Assembly (NCBI GenBank): GCA_004211435.1
Contig: SECS01000011.1
Span: forward strand, 1 to 42,784
DNA: 42,784 bases
Reading direction: 5' to 3'
Origin: Novosphingobium sp.
GTDB lineage: Bacteria; Pseudomonadota; Alphaproteobacteria; Sphingomonadales; Sphingomonadaceae
Positions 16,634-26,035 of the stretch are shown here, piece after piece (position 1 is the stretch's first letter; every line of letters begins with the position of its first letter). The notes below the pieces were generated by a model. The model was not told the DNA's origin, ran no database searches, and saw nothing but the letters and a program-made list of their open reading frames with translations. The position numbers and the translations under genes are program-made.

Positions 16634-17797
16634 TCAGAACACCAAGGCCGCGCCTTGGGCGCCGGCCAGAACCTTGCCCGCATCGATCAGCGACTGCTCG
16701 GCGGTCAGGAAGTGGGCGTTGCCGGCCTGGATGTCGCGGACGGTCCGCTGGATACGGCTGCCGTTGCGCACCGCATGCGTCGTGCAGGACGCGAAGGCCC
16801 TCTGCGCCACCCGCGTCGCAACCACGAAGGCGTGACTGGTCGACAGGCGGCCATCGAGCCGCAGATCGTCGACCAGTGCTTCGCCAGCGAGCGCGGCGGC
16901 GTACAACCTCGCGAACGTTCCGCGGAACCAGGCTTCGGCCGCGCGGAGATCGGCGCACGCCACGGCGAAGTCGCGCTGGAAGGCCTCGCTCTCGGACATC
17001 GGCTTGCCGTTGCCACGCGGCTTGCCCTTGGCGAAGGCCAGCCATTCGTCGAGCGCGCGCCGCGCCGCGCCGATCGCGAAAGCGCCGTGCGAGATGCAGG
17101 GCAGCGCCATGAAGCCCATGCGATAGAGCGCGCCGCCGCGGCGATGCAGGGGCGCCGCCGTGTTGTGGAAGAAGTCCTCGTGGAGGAGCTGCTCGGCCAC
17201 TTCGAAATCGTAGGAGCCGGTGCCGCGCAGGCCGATCACATCCCAGTTGCCGAGGAAGCGGACGGTCTCGCGCGGCGCCAGCCCGATCAGCATGACCGGC
17301 GCGCCGTGGTCCGACAGCACCGGCCTGAGTCCATCCGGGCCATCCTCGTGCAGAACATAGCCGCCGACGATGAACTGCGCGTGCGGCGTGCCCGATCCGA
17401 ACGAATAGCGGCCCGAAATCCGATAGTGATCGCCCTCGCGCACGGCCTTGCCCGTCGGCGCGGCCTGGCCGGCGGCGCGGACGAACTTGCCGCCCGGGAA
17501 GATCGCTTCCACGGCCTTGTCGCCGAGGAAAGCGCCGGCGACCGAGCCGCCGGTCATCACCGCATGGGCATACCAGCCCGCCGAACCGTCCCAGTAGGAC
17601 AGCTCCGAAATGACGTCGATCAGCTCGGTCGGCGTCGCCTCGCTGCCGCCGACGTCGCGCGGCGCCATCATCGCGAAGACGCCGAGATCGTCGAGCATTC
17701 CGACCACTGCCGGCGACAGCTCGGTCGCCAGCGGATCGTCAGCCGCGGCCTGGTCGATTGCAGGACCGATCGCGCGGACCTTGTCGAGCCAGCTCAT
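16634..17797 (-). CDS. Acyl-CoA dehydrogenase-fold flavoprotein (HsaA-like monooxygenase/hydroxylase type)
   Basis: A 387-residue protein of the acyl-CoA dehydrogenase superfamily. The N-terminal helical domain (residues 1-110), the middle beta domain with RISGRYSFGSGTPHA and VIGLRGTGSYDFEV, and the C-terminal four-helix bundle follow the pattern of flavin-dependent hydroxylases such as HsaA and HpaB-type two-component monooxygenases. RISGRYSFGSG is characteristic of this hydroxylase branch, so oxygenation by reduced flavin from a separate reductase is more likely than acyl-CoA dehydrogenation. The ATG at 17797 overlaps the P450 stop by four bases (ATGA), so the two are coupled and probably act in one pathway. 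No reductase gene is adjacent. Confidence 0.83.
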   Translation of the reverse strand: MSWLDKVRAIGPAIDQAAADDPLATELSPAVVGMLDDLGVFAMMAPRDVGGSEATPTELIDVISELSYWDGSAGWYAHAVMTGGSVAGAFLGDKAVEAIFPGGKFVRAAGQAAPTGKAVREGDHYRISGRYSFGSGTPHAQFIVGGYVLHEDGPDGLRPVLSDHGAPVMLIGLAPRETVRFLGNWDVIGLRGTGSYDFEVAEQLLHEDFFHNTAAPLHRRGGALYRMGFMALPCISHGAFAIGAARRALDEWLAFAKGKPRGNGKPMSESEAFQRDFAVACADLRAAEAWFRGTFARLYAAALAGEALVDDLRLDGRLSTSHAFVVATRVAQRAFASCTTHAVRNGSRIQRTVRDIQAGNAHFLTAEQSLIDAGKVLAGAQGAALVF

Positions 17798-19017
17798 GCG
17801 GCCGTGAACGCGATCGGCAGGCCCTTCATGCCCCAGACGCCGGGAAACGGCCGCCAGCCGATCTCTCCCGCGAAGCGCGGTTCTAGCATGCGCTTGGCGA
17901 TCGCGTGGATGCCTTCCTGCAGCTGCGTGCGGGCAATGTACTGGCCGAGGCACATGTGCTTGCCGAGGCCGAAGGCGATATGGCGCTTTTCCGCGACGAT
18001 GGTGCGATCGGGATCGAACGCGTCGGGCCGGTCGAACACGTTCGGATCGTGCCCCGAAATGCTCAGCGGAAAGAACAGCATCGTGTCCTTGGGGATCAGC
18101 ACCTCGCGATATTCGACATCGGTGGCGGTGCAGCGGAACGAGGTGCCCGGATTGAAGAAGCGCAGCGTCTCTTCCACCACCTTGCGGCAATATTCGATAT
18201 CCTCGGCGCAGCGTCGATAGATGTCGGGCTGCTCGATCATCAGCGTCATCATGTAGGTTAGGACATTCTTCGAGGTATCGTAGCCGGCGACGAACAGGAA
18301 GATCAGCAGGTCGACGATCTGGCGGCGGGAGATATCGTTCTCGCGCCCCGCCTCGAGCAGCATGTCGAGCAGATCAGGCTCGCTACCTTCAGGCTGCGGA
18401 TTCGCCTCGCGCTCGGCCAGCAAGGTACTGGCGAAGTCATCCATGTGGAGGAAGGCCTTGTCGAGCGCGGGCACGCGGGTCGGGTCCATGCTGAAGGCGA
18501 GGCCCAGGGTTTCCATCGACTGGCGCAGACCAGGAATCACGCTGACCGGCGCGCCGGCCATACGGGCGGTGACCGAGATCGGATAGTAGGAGGCGAATTC
18601 CTCGAAATCGATGCGTTCGCGCGGAGTCCATTCGTCGAGCAACCGCTCGATCGCTTCCTGCATCACAGGACGGAGCGAATTGGCATAGCGCGGCGAGAAC
18701 TTCAGCGCGAAGGCCCGCCGCAGGACTGCATGCTCGCGGCTCGGCAGAGCCAGCATCTGCTCTTCGGCGAAACGGCCCCAGGGCGATCCCTTGCACCCCA
18801 TGATGTCGACCACGCCGTCGAACGACGGGCGCATGTGATCGTCCTGGATATAGAGCGCCCGGATCGCCTGGTAATCGAACACCACGTAGCCGGCATCGCA
18901 TTTCGCGATCCACGGATGCTGGGTGCGGGCCTTGGCGAATTCGGGCAGCGGGTCGGCCGCGAAGGCGGGCTCTTCCCAGCGCAGATGATAGAGATCGAGA
19001 TCGGCGAGCGCCTGCAT
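17794..19017 (-). CDS. Cytochrome P450 (first paralogue)
   Basis: A 407-residue soluble bacterial P450. The oxygen-activating I-helix motif AGYDT is at residues 244-248, the K-helix ExxR pair is Glu283 and Arg286, and the heme ligand is Cys356 in FGLGKHMCLG. There is no N-terminal anchor, as is usual for class I enzymes served by a ferredoxin and its reductase, neither of which is nearby. GGAGGAA precedes the ATG by seven bases. It is followed directly by the ACAD-fold flavoprotein gene. It closely resembles the P450 at 26036-27274 over its whole length, so the two are paralogues, perhaps hydroxylating related hydrophobic substrates. Confidence 0.96.
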   Translation of the reverse strand: MQALADLDLYHLRWEEPAFAADPLPEFAKARTQHPWIAKCDAGYVVFDYQAIRALYIQDDHMRPSFDGVVDIMGCKGSPWGRFAEEQMLALPSREHAVLRRAFALKFSPRYANSLRPVMQEAIERLLDEWTPRERIDFEEFASYYPISVTARMAGAPVSVIPGLRQSMETLGLAFSMDPTRVPALDKAFLHMDDFASTLLAEREANPQPEGSEPDLLDMLLEAGRENDISRRQIVDLLIFLFVAGYDTSKNVLTYMMTLMIEQPDIYRRCAEDIEYCRKVVEETLRFFNPGTSFRCTATDVEYREVLIPKDTMLFFPLSISGHDPNVFDRPDAFDPDRTIVAEKRHIAFGLGKHMCLGQYIARTQLQEGIHAIAKRMLEPRFAGEIGWRPFPGVWGMKGLPIAFTAA

Positions 19018-19043
19018 GGGGTGGTTCCTCCGGCTTCCTCAAG

Positions 19044-19059
19044 GTCTCGTTTGTGAGAC
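19044..19059. promoter_or_regulatory. Inverted repeat upstream of the first P450 gene
   Basis: GTCTC (19044-19048) and GAGAC (19055-19059) form a symmetric 16-base site about 30 bases before the P450 start. It could be a repressor operator. The same motif was not seen in front of the second P450, and no regulator gene is adjacent, so support is weak. Confidence 0.3.
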
Positions 19060-19255
19060 TCGTTGGCTCGGATGTGCCGCAAGCCACGCCCCGGCGAAAG
19101 CGCGAATGCACGCAAGGCGGCGTCGGAATGGCGAGACTGCGGCCCGGATCAATCGGCGTGGGCCGAGGCTTCGGCCGGACGCCAACTTGCCTAGCGATCG
19201 CAAGGCGATAGGATGGCCAAAAGGGGCGGCATCCGCCACCCGCGGAGTGCTTGGA

Positions 19256-20176
19256 TTGACCGCGACCATCGATCTCGAACGCCTGAGAGGCCTGCGCCTC
19301 TTCATCGGCACGCCGATGTATTCGGGGCAATGCTGTTCGGCCTTCGCGCTGTCGCTCGCGCAGCTCACGGCGCTCTGCACCCAGATCGGCGTCGAGCTAC
19401 GCTTCTTCTTCGCCTGTCACGAGGCGCTGATCACCAAGGCGCGCAACGTCACGGCCGACGAATTCCTGCGCTCGGGCGACGACGCGCTGATGTTCATCGA
19501 CGCCGACATCGGCTTCGACCCGCAGGACGTCCTCCGGCTGCTGGCGTTGCAGACGGGGCGCGAAGGTGCCGCCTTCGACGTCATCGCCGCGCCCTATCCG
19601 GTCAAGACGATCGCCTGGGAGAACCTGCGCGAGGCGGCCAAGCGCGGCTTCGCGGATGGCGATGCCGGCGCGCTCGCGCGCTTTGCCAGCCCGGTCGCGG
19701 TGAGCCCCGCGCGAGACGCCCCTTTCGCGCTCGACCATCCCGTCGAGGTCAGCCAGGCCGGAACCGGCTTCATGATGATCCGCCGCGCGACCTTCGAGCG
19801 CTACCGCCAGGCCTGGCCGCTGCGGCGCTATCGCCCCGAACGGATCGGCATAAGCCTTGACGCCTCGGACGAGATCCCCGCCTTCTTCGAGACCGAGATC
19901 GACAGCAAGCACGACAACCTGCTTGCCGAGATGCGCGCCTATCGCGCGCGCTTCCCGCAGGCCACTGCCGACGAACTGGCCGCCTTCCTCGAAAGCGAGG
20001 ATTCGGCGGTACGCGAATACAGCGCCATGCACGTCTCGGAGGACTATGCCTTCTGCCGGCGCGTGCGCGAGGCCGGCATGAAGGTCTGGTTGTGCCCGTG
20101 GATGGAGCTGACCCATACGGGCGAACAGACCTTCGTCGGCCGTCTGGCCGATCTCGCAACGATCGACGCCGTCTGA
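19256..20176 (+). CDS. GT-A-fold glycosyltransferase-like protein (Anp1-like), unknown substrate
   Basis: A protein of about 306 residues. The segment LRLFIGTPMYSGQC near residue 14, then LITKARNVTADEFL and MFIDADIGFDPQD with Asp82 and Asp84 as a DxD-type nucleotide-sugar/metal motif, points to a GT-A-fold glycosyltransferase related to Anp1-like and phage-encoded relatives. Later conserved blocks are AGTGFMMIRR and VSEDYAFCRR with KVWLCPWMELTHTG. No ATG suits the conserved N-terminus; the TTG at 19256 has GGAG eight bases upstream and is chosen, with a GTG at 19247 as an alternative. The stop overlaps the next gene's ATG (TGATG), indicating coupling. No membrane anchor is visible, and no polysaccharide cluster surrounds it. 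Confidence 0.7.
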   Translation: MTATIDLERLRGLRLFIGTPMYSGQCCSAFALSLAQLTALCTQIGVELRFFFACHEALITKARNVTADEFLRSGDDALMFIDADIGFDPQDVLRLLALQTGREGAAFDVIAAPYPVKTIAWENLREAAKRGFADGDAGALARFASPVAVSPARDAPFALDHPVEVSQAGTGFMMIRRATFERYRQAWPLRRYRPERIGISLDASDEIPAFFETEIDSKHDNLLAEMRAYRARFPQATADELAAFLESEDSAVREYSAMHVSEDYAFCRRVREAGMKVWLCPWMELTHTGEQTFVGRLADLATIDAV

Positions 20177-20994
20177 TGAAGATCGGATTGATCGGCGCCG
20201 GCCGCATGGGCCGGCCGATTCTCGACCGTCTGGCCGCTGCCGGACACGCAACCAAGGTTCTGGTGCGCCAACCCGAGGCGCGCGAGGCAGCCCTCGCCGC
20301 CGAGCTCGATTTCGCCACCACCATCGTCGATACCGTGCGCGAGGCCGACATAGTGTTTTGCGTGGTGCTCAACGACGCCCAGGTCCGTGAGGTCTGCCTG
20401 GGCCCCCGCGGTGCGATCGCGGCGATGAAGCCCGGCGCCGTGCTCGTGCAACACACGACCTCCGACCCCGAAACCGCACAGCTCCTCGGCGTGGCGGCGG
20501 CCGAACGCGGCGTGCACGTCCTCGACGCCGCGCTCTCGGGCGGACCGCACGACATCGCCGCGGCCCGGCTGACGCTGTGGGTCGGCGGCGACGCAGCGCT
20601 GCTCGACGAACTCCGGCCGGTCCTCGCGGCCTATGCCGAGCCGATCCTCTTCGTCGGCCCGCTGGGCAACGGGCAGAAGGTCAAGCTGGTCAACAATGCC
20701 CTGTTCGTTTCCCAGGTCGGCCTCGCGGTCGAAGCGGTGCGTCTGGCCGGCGCGCTGGGCATCGACGAAGCAGCGATCCTCGCCGCGCTCCAGCATGGCA
20801 GCGGTGCCAGCCGCGGCCTCGCCGTCGTCGCGAGCGGCGGCTCGGTCGCCGCCCTCGCGCCGCGGATCGGCGCACTCATGGCGAAGGACGTCGCTACGGT
20901 GCGCGCGGTCGCGCAGAATGCTGGCGTGGACCTGGGCGTGATCGGCACAGTGCTCGCCTCCGATACGGTCGGACGCGACGTGCTCGGCGGCTGA
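20176..20994 (+). CDS. 3-hydroxyisobutyrate dehydrogenase-like NAD(P)-dependent oxidoreductase
   Basis: A 272-residue beta-hydroxyacid dehydrogenase. The dinucleotide loop GLIGAGRMGRP is at residues 4-13, the substrate motif DAALSGGP is at 117-124 (usually DAPVSGG), and the catalytic Lys170 lies in GNGQKVKLVNN, with Asn173-Asn174. RQPEA at the end of the second strand (Arg31) hints at NADP. It should oxidise or reduce a beta-hydroxy acid or related compound. The ATG overlaps the stop of the glycosyltransferase-like gene by one base. Slightly short of the family's typical 290-300 residues, and the Pro of DAPVSGG is replaced by Ala. Confidence 0.87.
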   Translation: MKIGLIGAGRMGRPILDRLAAAGHATKVLVRQPEAREAALAAELDFATTIVDTVREADIVFCVVLNDAQVREVCLGPRGAIAAMKPGAVLVQHTTSDPETAQLLGVAAAERGVHVLDAALSGGPHDIAAARLTLWVGGDAALLDELRPVLAAYAEPILFVGPLGNGQKVKLVNNALFVSQVGLAVEAVRLAGALGIDEAAILAALQHGSGASRGLAVVASGGSVAALAPRIGALMAKDVATVRAVAQNAGVDLGVIGTVLASDTVGRDVLGG

Positions 20995-20997
20995 AGC

Positions 20998-21753
20998 CTA
21001 GTCGGCCGCGGGCGGCAGGTCGAAGCTGTAATCGGGCAGCGATACGAAGGCGCGGCGCAGCGCCTCGCCCCAGGTGGACGAGATCGCGCGGAAGTAAGGA
21101 TCGCCCACTTCGATGCGGCGCTCGTGCAAGGGCTCGAACTTGTCCTTCTCGATCACCAGCAGATCGAGCGGCAAGCCGACCGAGAGGTTCGCCTTGATCG
21201 TCGAATCGAAGCTGACCATCATCAGCTTGACCGCGTCCTCGAAGGTCATGTCGGGTTCGTAGCCGCGCAGGATGATCGGGCGACCGTACTTGGTCTCGCC
21301 GATCTGGAAGAAGGGCGTGTCGGGCTGTGCCTCGATGAAATTGCCTTCGGGATAGATCAGGAAGATCCGCGGCTCCATGCCCTTGATCTGACCGGCGACG
21401 ATGATCGAAGCCGTAAACTGGCCCGATCCGGTCATGCCGTTGTCGGCGTCACGCTCGTGGATCGTCTCGCGCAACAGCTTGCCGACGATCGAGGCCACCT
21501 GGAACATGGTCGGCGCTTCGAGCACGGTGTTGTGCCGCTCCGATGGTGCCTTGTTGCGCTCTTCGAGCTTGGAGATCACCGACTGGGTGGTCGCGAGGTT
21601 ACCCGCAGTCATGATCGCGACGACGCGCTCGCCGGGCATCGACCAGTGGTGCATCTTGCGAAAGATCGAGATGTTGTCGACGCCCGAATTGGTCCGCGTG
21701 TCGCTCATCAGGACGAGCCCGCGCTCGAGCATCATGCCACAGCAATAGGTCAT
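20998..21753 (-). CDS. Anbu-type proteasome-like peptidase
   Basis: A 251-residue Ntn-hydrolase of the Anbu (ancestral beta subunit) group. The N-terminus MTYCCGMMLERGLVLMSDTR is diagnostic. After Met removal the nucleophile would be Thr1, with Asp17 in MSDTRTN and Lys32 in FRKMHHWS as the other likely active-site residues. Homologues form open ring or helical assemblies rather than closed barrels, and peptidase activity has been hard to demonstrate. It is the last gene of a four-gene minus-strand operon (ATP-grasp, alpha-E, transglutaminase, Anbu), a widely conserved arrangement thought to make and later degrade a peptide modification. The product is not known. It converges with the dehydrogenase gene, with only three bases between the stops. 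Confidence 0.92.
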   Translation of the reverse strand: MTYCCGMMLERGLVLMSDTRTNSGVDNISIFRKMHHWSMPGERVVAIMTAGNLATTQSVISKLEERNKAPSERHNTVLEAPTMFQVASIVGKLLRETIHERDADNGMTGSGQFTASIIVAGQIKGMEPRIFLIYPEGNFIEAQPDTPFFQIGETKYGRPIILRGYEPDMTFEDAVKLMMVSFDSTIKANLSVGLPLDLLVIEKDKFEPLHERRIEVGDPYFRAISSTWGEALRRAFVSLPDYSFDLPPAAD

Positions 21754-21787
21754 GCGCGCGATTCCCCTTTTCGTCCCCCTGGGTTCG

Positions 21788-22603
21788 CTACTGCCCCATC
21801 ATCTGCTGCGCAACGGCCAAGCGCACTTCGAGCGCGGTTTGACCGGCGCCGACGCTGATTCCGGTGATCGGTGCGGCATCGCGATAGTCGCATCCCGTGG
21901 CCAGACGGACATAGCGTTCGTCGGGGCTGATCGCATTGGAAACGTCGAAGCCGACCCAGCCGAGGCCGGGGATATGAACCTCGGCCCAGGCGTGCCCGGC
22001 CTCCTGGTCGATGCGGTCGTTCATCATCAGGTAGCCGCTGACATAGCGCGCAGGCCGTCCCAGCAGCCGCGCCGCGCCGATGAATATGTGGGCGTGATCC
22101 TGACAGACACCTTGCGCAGCGCCCAGCGACTCTTCCGCACTGGTTCCGACGTCGGTCGCGCCGATCGTATAGGCCACCGTATCGCGGACCGCCGTGCTCA
22201 GCGCGTGCAGCGTCTCAAGCGGTTGCGCGCGAGCGGCGTCGAGCCCCGCGACCAGCGCGCGCAGTCGCGGACCGGGCCGCGTCAGCTCAGTCTGGCCGAG
22301 AAAGTGCCAGAGCGGCAGATGGCCGACATGCTCGCCGACGATGCCGGCGCTGTCGGCCGTGTCGACCGTGCCGCTGCACACGACGGTGACGGCAGTGGCT
22401 CCCGGCTCCACCGAGACCAGGGCCGTGCGATTGCGGTGATGATCGTCGTACTCGGCCTCGAGCCGAACGCCCTCGAAGTCCATCGTCCAGTCGATCACAC
22501 TCTGCCCGTGCGAGCTCTTCGGCGTCAGCCGCAACCGCTGCAGGCCGTGGGCTACGGGCTGCGAGAAGCCGTAGCGGGTGGTGTGGCTGATCGAGAGACG
22601 CAT
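21788..22603 (-). CDS. Transglutaminase-like cysteine peptidase of the Anbu cluster
   Basis: A 271-residue protein with an N-terminal Bact_transglu_N domain (residues 1-75, starting MRLSISHTTRYGFSQPV) and a transglutaminase core. The catalytic triad is Cys167 in GVCQDHAH, His204 in GHAWAEV and Asp220 in VGFDVSN, so the fold should be active as a transamidase or peptidase. It starts ten bases after the alpha-E stop and is followed by Anbu after 34 bases, so it belongs to the same operon. In this cluster the transglutaminase is thought to cleave or exchange amide bonds formed by the ATP-grasp enzyme; that is an inference from comparative genomics. Confidence 0.92.
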   Translation of the reverse strand: MRLSISHTTRYGFSQPVAHGLQRLRLTPKSSHGQSVIDWTMDFEGVRLEAEYDDHHRNRTALVSVEPGATAVTVVCSGTVDTADSAGIVGEHVGHLPLWHFLGQTELTRPGPRLRALVAGLDAARAQPLETLHALSTAVRDTVAYTIGATDVGTSAEESLGAAQGVCQDHAHIFIGAARLLGRPARYVSGYLMMNDRIDQEAGHAWAEVHIPGLGWVGFDVSNAISPDERYVRLATGCDYRDAAPITGISVGAGQTALEVRLAVAQQMMGQ

Positions 22604-22613
22604 GGGCCGGGCT

Positions 22614-23557
22614 CTACTCTATGAAACGGTATTCGGCGGCGATCGCCTGATTGATACGACCGGTATCGGCGATGAATTCGGTGATGAATTCGTGCAGACC
22701 CCGTTCGATCACACGGTCGATCGTCGCCTGCTGGAGCTTGGCGCGCGCGGCCTGGAGCAGCGCGTGCGCCCGCGTCTCGCCGCCGTACTGCCGTGCGAGA
22801 CCGGCCATGTTGCTCGCCAGCTTCTCGTAGGCGAAGGCGAGACTGCGCGGGAAGCGGCCGTCGAGAATCAGGAACTGGGCGATGCCGCGCGGATCGAGCC
22901 GGCCGGCGTTGAGCCAGCGATAGGCCCGGTCGCCGGCGACCGAGCGCAGCACCGTCTCCCATTGCGCATTGTCGAGGCTCGAGCCCACCCAAGACAGCGA
23001 GGGCAGCAGCACGTAGTATTTGACGTCGAGGATGCGCGCGGTGTTGTCGGCACGCTCGATGAAAGTGCCGAGCCGCGCGAAGTTGAACACCTCGTTGCGC
23101 AGCATCGTGCCGTCCATCGCGCCGCGCACCTGCGTAGTCTGGCCGCGGATCGCCGAGATCACCTCGCCGATATTCCCCTCGCGCACGGGCCGCGCGAGCA
23201 GGTCGCGCAGTTGCATCCAGGCCTCGTTGGTCGCTTCCCAGGATTCGCGCGTGAGGCCGGTGCGCACCGTGCGGGCATTGCTCCGCGCATTGTCGAGCAT
23301 GCACAGGACCGATGCGGGGTTGTCGGGGCCGCGCAGAATGAAATTGAAAACCTGGGTGCCGACATAGTCGTCGAACCTTGCGCGATAGCCGGCGTCCTGG
23401 CCGATCGTGACGAGCACCGAGCGCCACTCCTCGCTCGCCGCCTGTGGCCCGCGAGTCAGCGCCATGCGGAAGCCGACCTCGAGCAGACGCGCGGTGTTCT
23501 CGGCCCGCTCGAGATAGCGGGTCATCCAGTAGATGCCGTTGGCGCTTCTTCCCAGCA

Positions 23558-23558
<1 letters not shown>
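22614..23558 (-). CDS. Alpha-E domain protein (DUF403)
   Basis: A 314-residue all-helical protein starting MLGRSANGIYWMTRYLERAENTARLLEVGF, the hallmark of the alpha-E family. It occurs almost always beside the circularly permuted ATP-grasp gene, often fused to it, and carries conserved Glu/Arg residues in repeated RAENTAR and RADNTAR segments (residues about 17-24 and 150-157). No catalytic mechanism has been established; a scaffold or partner for the ATP-grasp is the usual suggestion. Its start overlaps the ATP-grasp stop by one base, so the two are translationally coupled. Confidence 0.93.
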
Positions 23559-24988
<1,430 letters not shown>

Positions 24989-25115
24989 TGCGACTCCCTG
25001 ATGGCAGGACGATGCCGCAACATCGGGAGCTTGCCAAGCGATTATGCTGCACCTGCGAAACAGGCGCTCCTAGCCACATGAAACGATCGAACGCCGATGG
25101 CGTTGCAGATCCGAT

Positions 25116-25838
25116 TCAGCGCTGTCGCATCTGGTAATCGATCCGAATGCGCACCCATTCGCCGACACGGTACTGGCCGCCGACGCGCGGCGGGCGCACG
25201 CGGAATTGCCAGGCCGCGGCGAGCACGGCGCGGGCGATGTTCGATCCGTTCGGATATTCATCGACCCTGACGCAATCCTCGACGCGATAGTCGGGCGCCG
25301 TGCGACAGGCAATCAGCCCCCAGCCCGGCCCCGTCGCGGTCGAGAGGTAGCCGTTCAGTTCGTCGGGATAGGGCTCGCGATACCAGGCCGCGGCATAGAG
25401 CGGCTCGCCGTTCGGCCCCGAACCCGAGACGCGCGCACTGTCGGCCGGCCCGGGGCGGGTATCGACCGGTCCCATTCGCGAGCGCGCCGGCGCCGAGGGC
25501 GGGCTCGGTGCGCGGCTGATGTCGGAAGCCGTCATCTGCGACGGCGAAAGCGGGATCAGCGCCGGCGCGGGCGGCTGCGGGCGCGGTTGCGGCTGGACCG
25601 GCGTCGGCTCCTCGCGCTCGGGAGTCCGGCTCGCCTGTTCGGCCGGCCGCTGGATCGTTTCCTTGCGCGGCTGCTGCTCTTCTTCGGTAGTCTGCGCCTG
25701 CTTCTGCTCGGGCGCGGCGCGGAAGCGGATCGAGACCAGGCCCTTCTCGCTGCCCTCCGGGCCGGAGATCGCCGAGCCGATCGACAGGACAACGAGCACG
25801 AGCAGCGCCTCGACCGCCAGGGCGAGCAGTACGCTCAT
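25116..25838 (-). CDS. Membrane-anchored proline-rich protein with TonB-like C-terminus
   Basis: A protein of 240 residues (243 if the GTG at 25847 is used). It has one N-terminal transmembrane helix (VLLALAVEALLVLVVLSIGS), then a long spacer rich in Pro, Gln and Glu (about residues 50-140) and a C-terminal globular part with YREPYPDELNGYL and a final AAWQFRVRPPRVGG with VRIRIDYQMRQR. This order resembles TonB energy transducers, whose C-terminal domain ends in a similar beta strand. No exbB or exbD is adjacent. It could serve a receptor such as the one at 7985, but this is only inference. No clear ribosome-binding site precedes either start. Confidence 0.65.
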   Translation of the reverse strand: MSVLLALAVEALLVLVVLSIGSAISGPEGSEKGLVSIRFRAAPEQKQAQTTEEEQQPRKETIQRPAEQASRTPEREEPTPVQPQPRPQPPAPALIPLSPSQMTASDISRAPSPPSAPARSRMGPVDTRPGPADSARVSGSGPNGEPLYAAAWYREPYPDELNGYLSTATGPGWGLIACRTAPDYRVEDCVRVDEYPNGSNIARAVLAAAWQFRVRPPRVGGQYRVGEWVRIRIDYQMRQR

Positions 25839-26035
25839 GGGGCGCACGCGCCTAGGCTTGCGCTGACGATCCGAAAATGCCGCCCCGGCGCGGAATGACT
25901 CGAACAGAAAACCTCGACCTTGAAAGTCGCGGGAACCCTGTCGGCACCCGCAGCGGCAGGCCTCGCGTTAGGCCCGCCGCGGATCGAGCACAAGCAACCT
26001 TGACGGGACGTGTACCGGTGGACCGGCGCGCCCGC

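Noticed and set aside
25850..26000. A possible tRNA-like stretch before the second P450 gene's 3' end
   Set aside because: No acceptor stem or T-loop consensus can be formed; the bases are simply intergenic.
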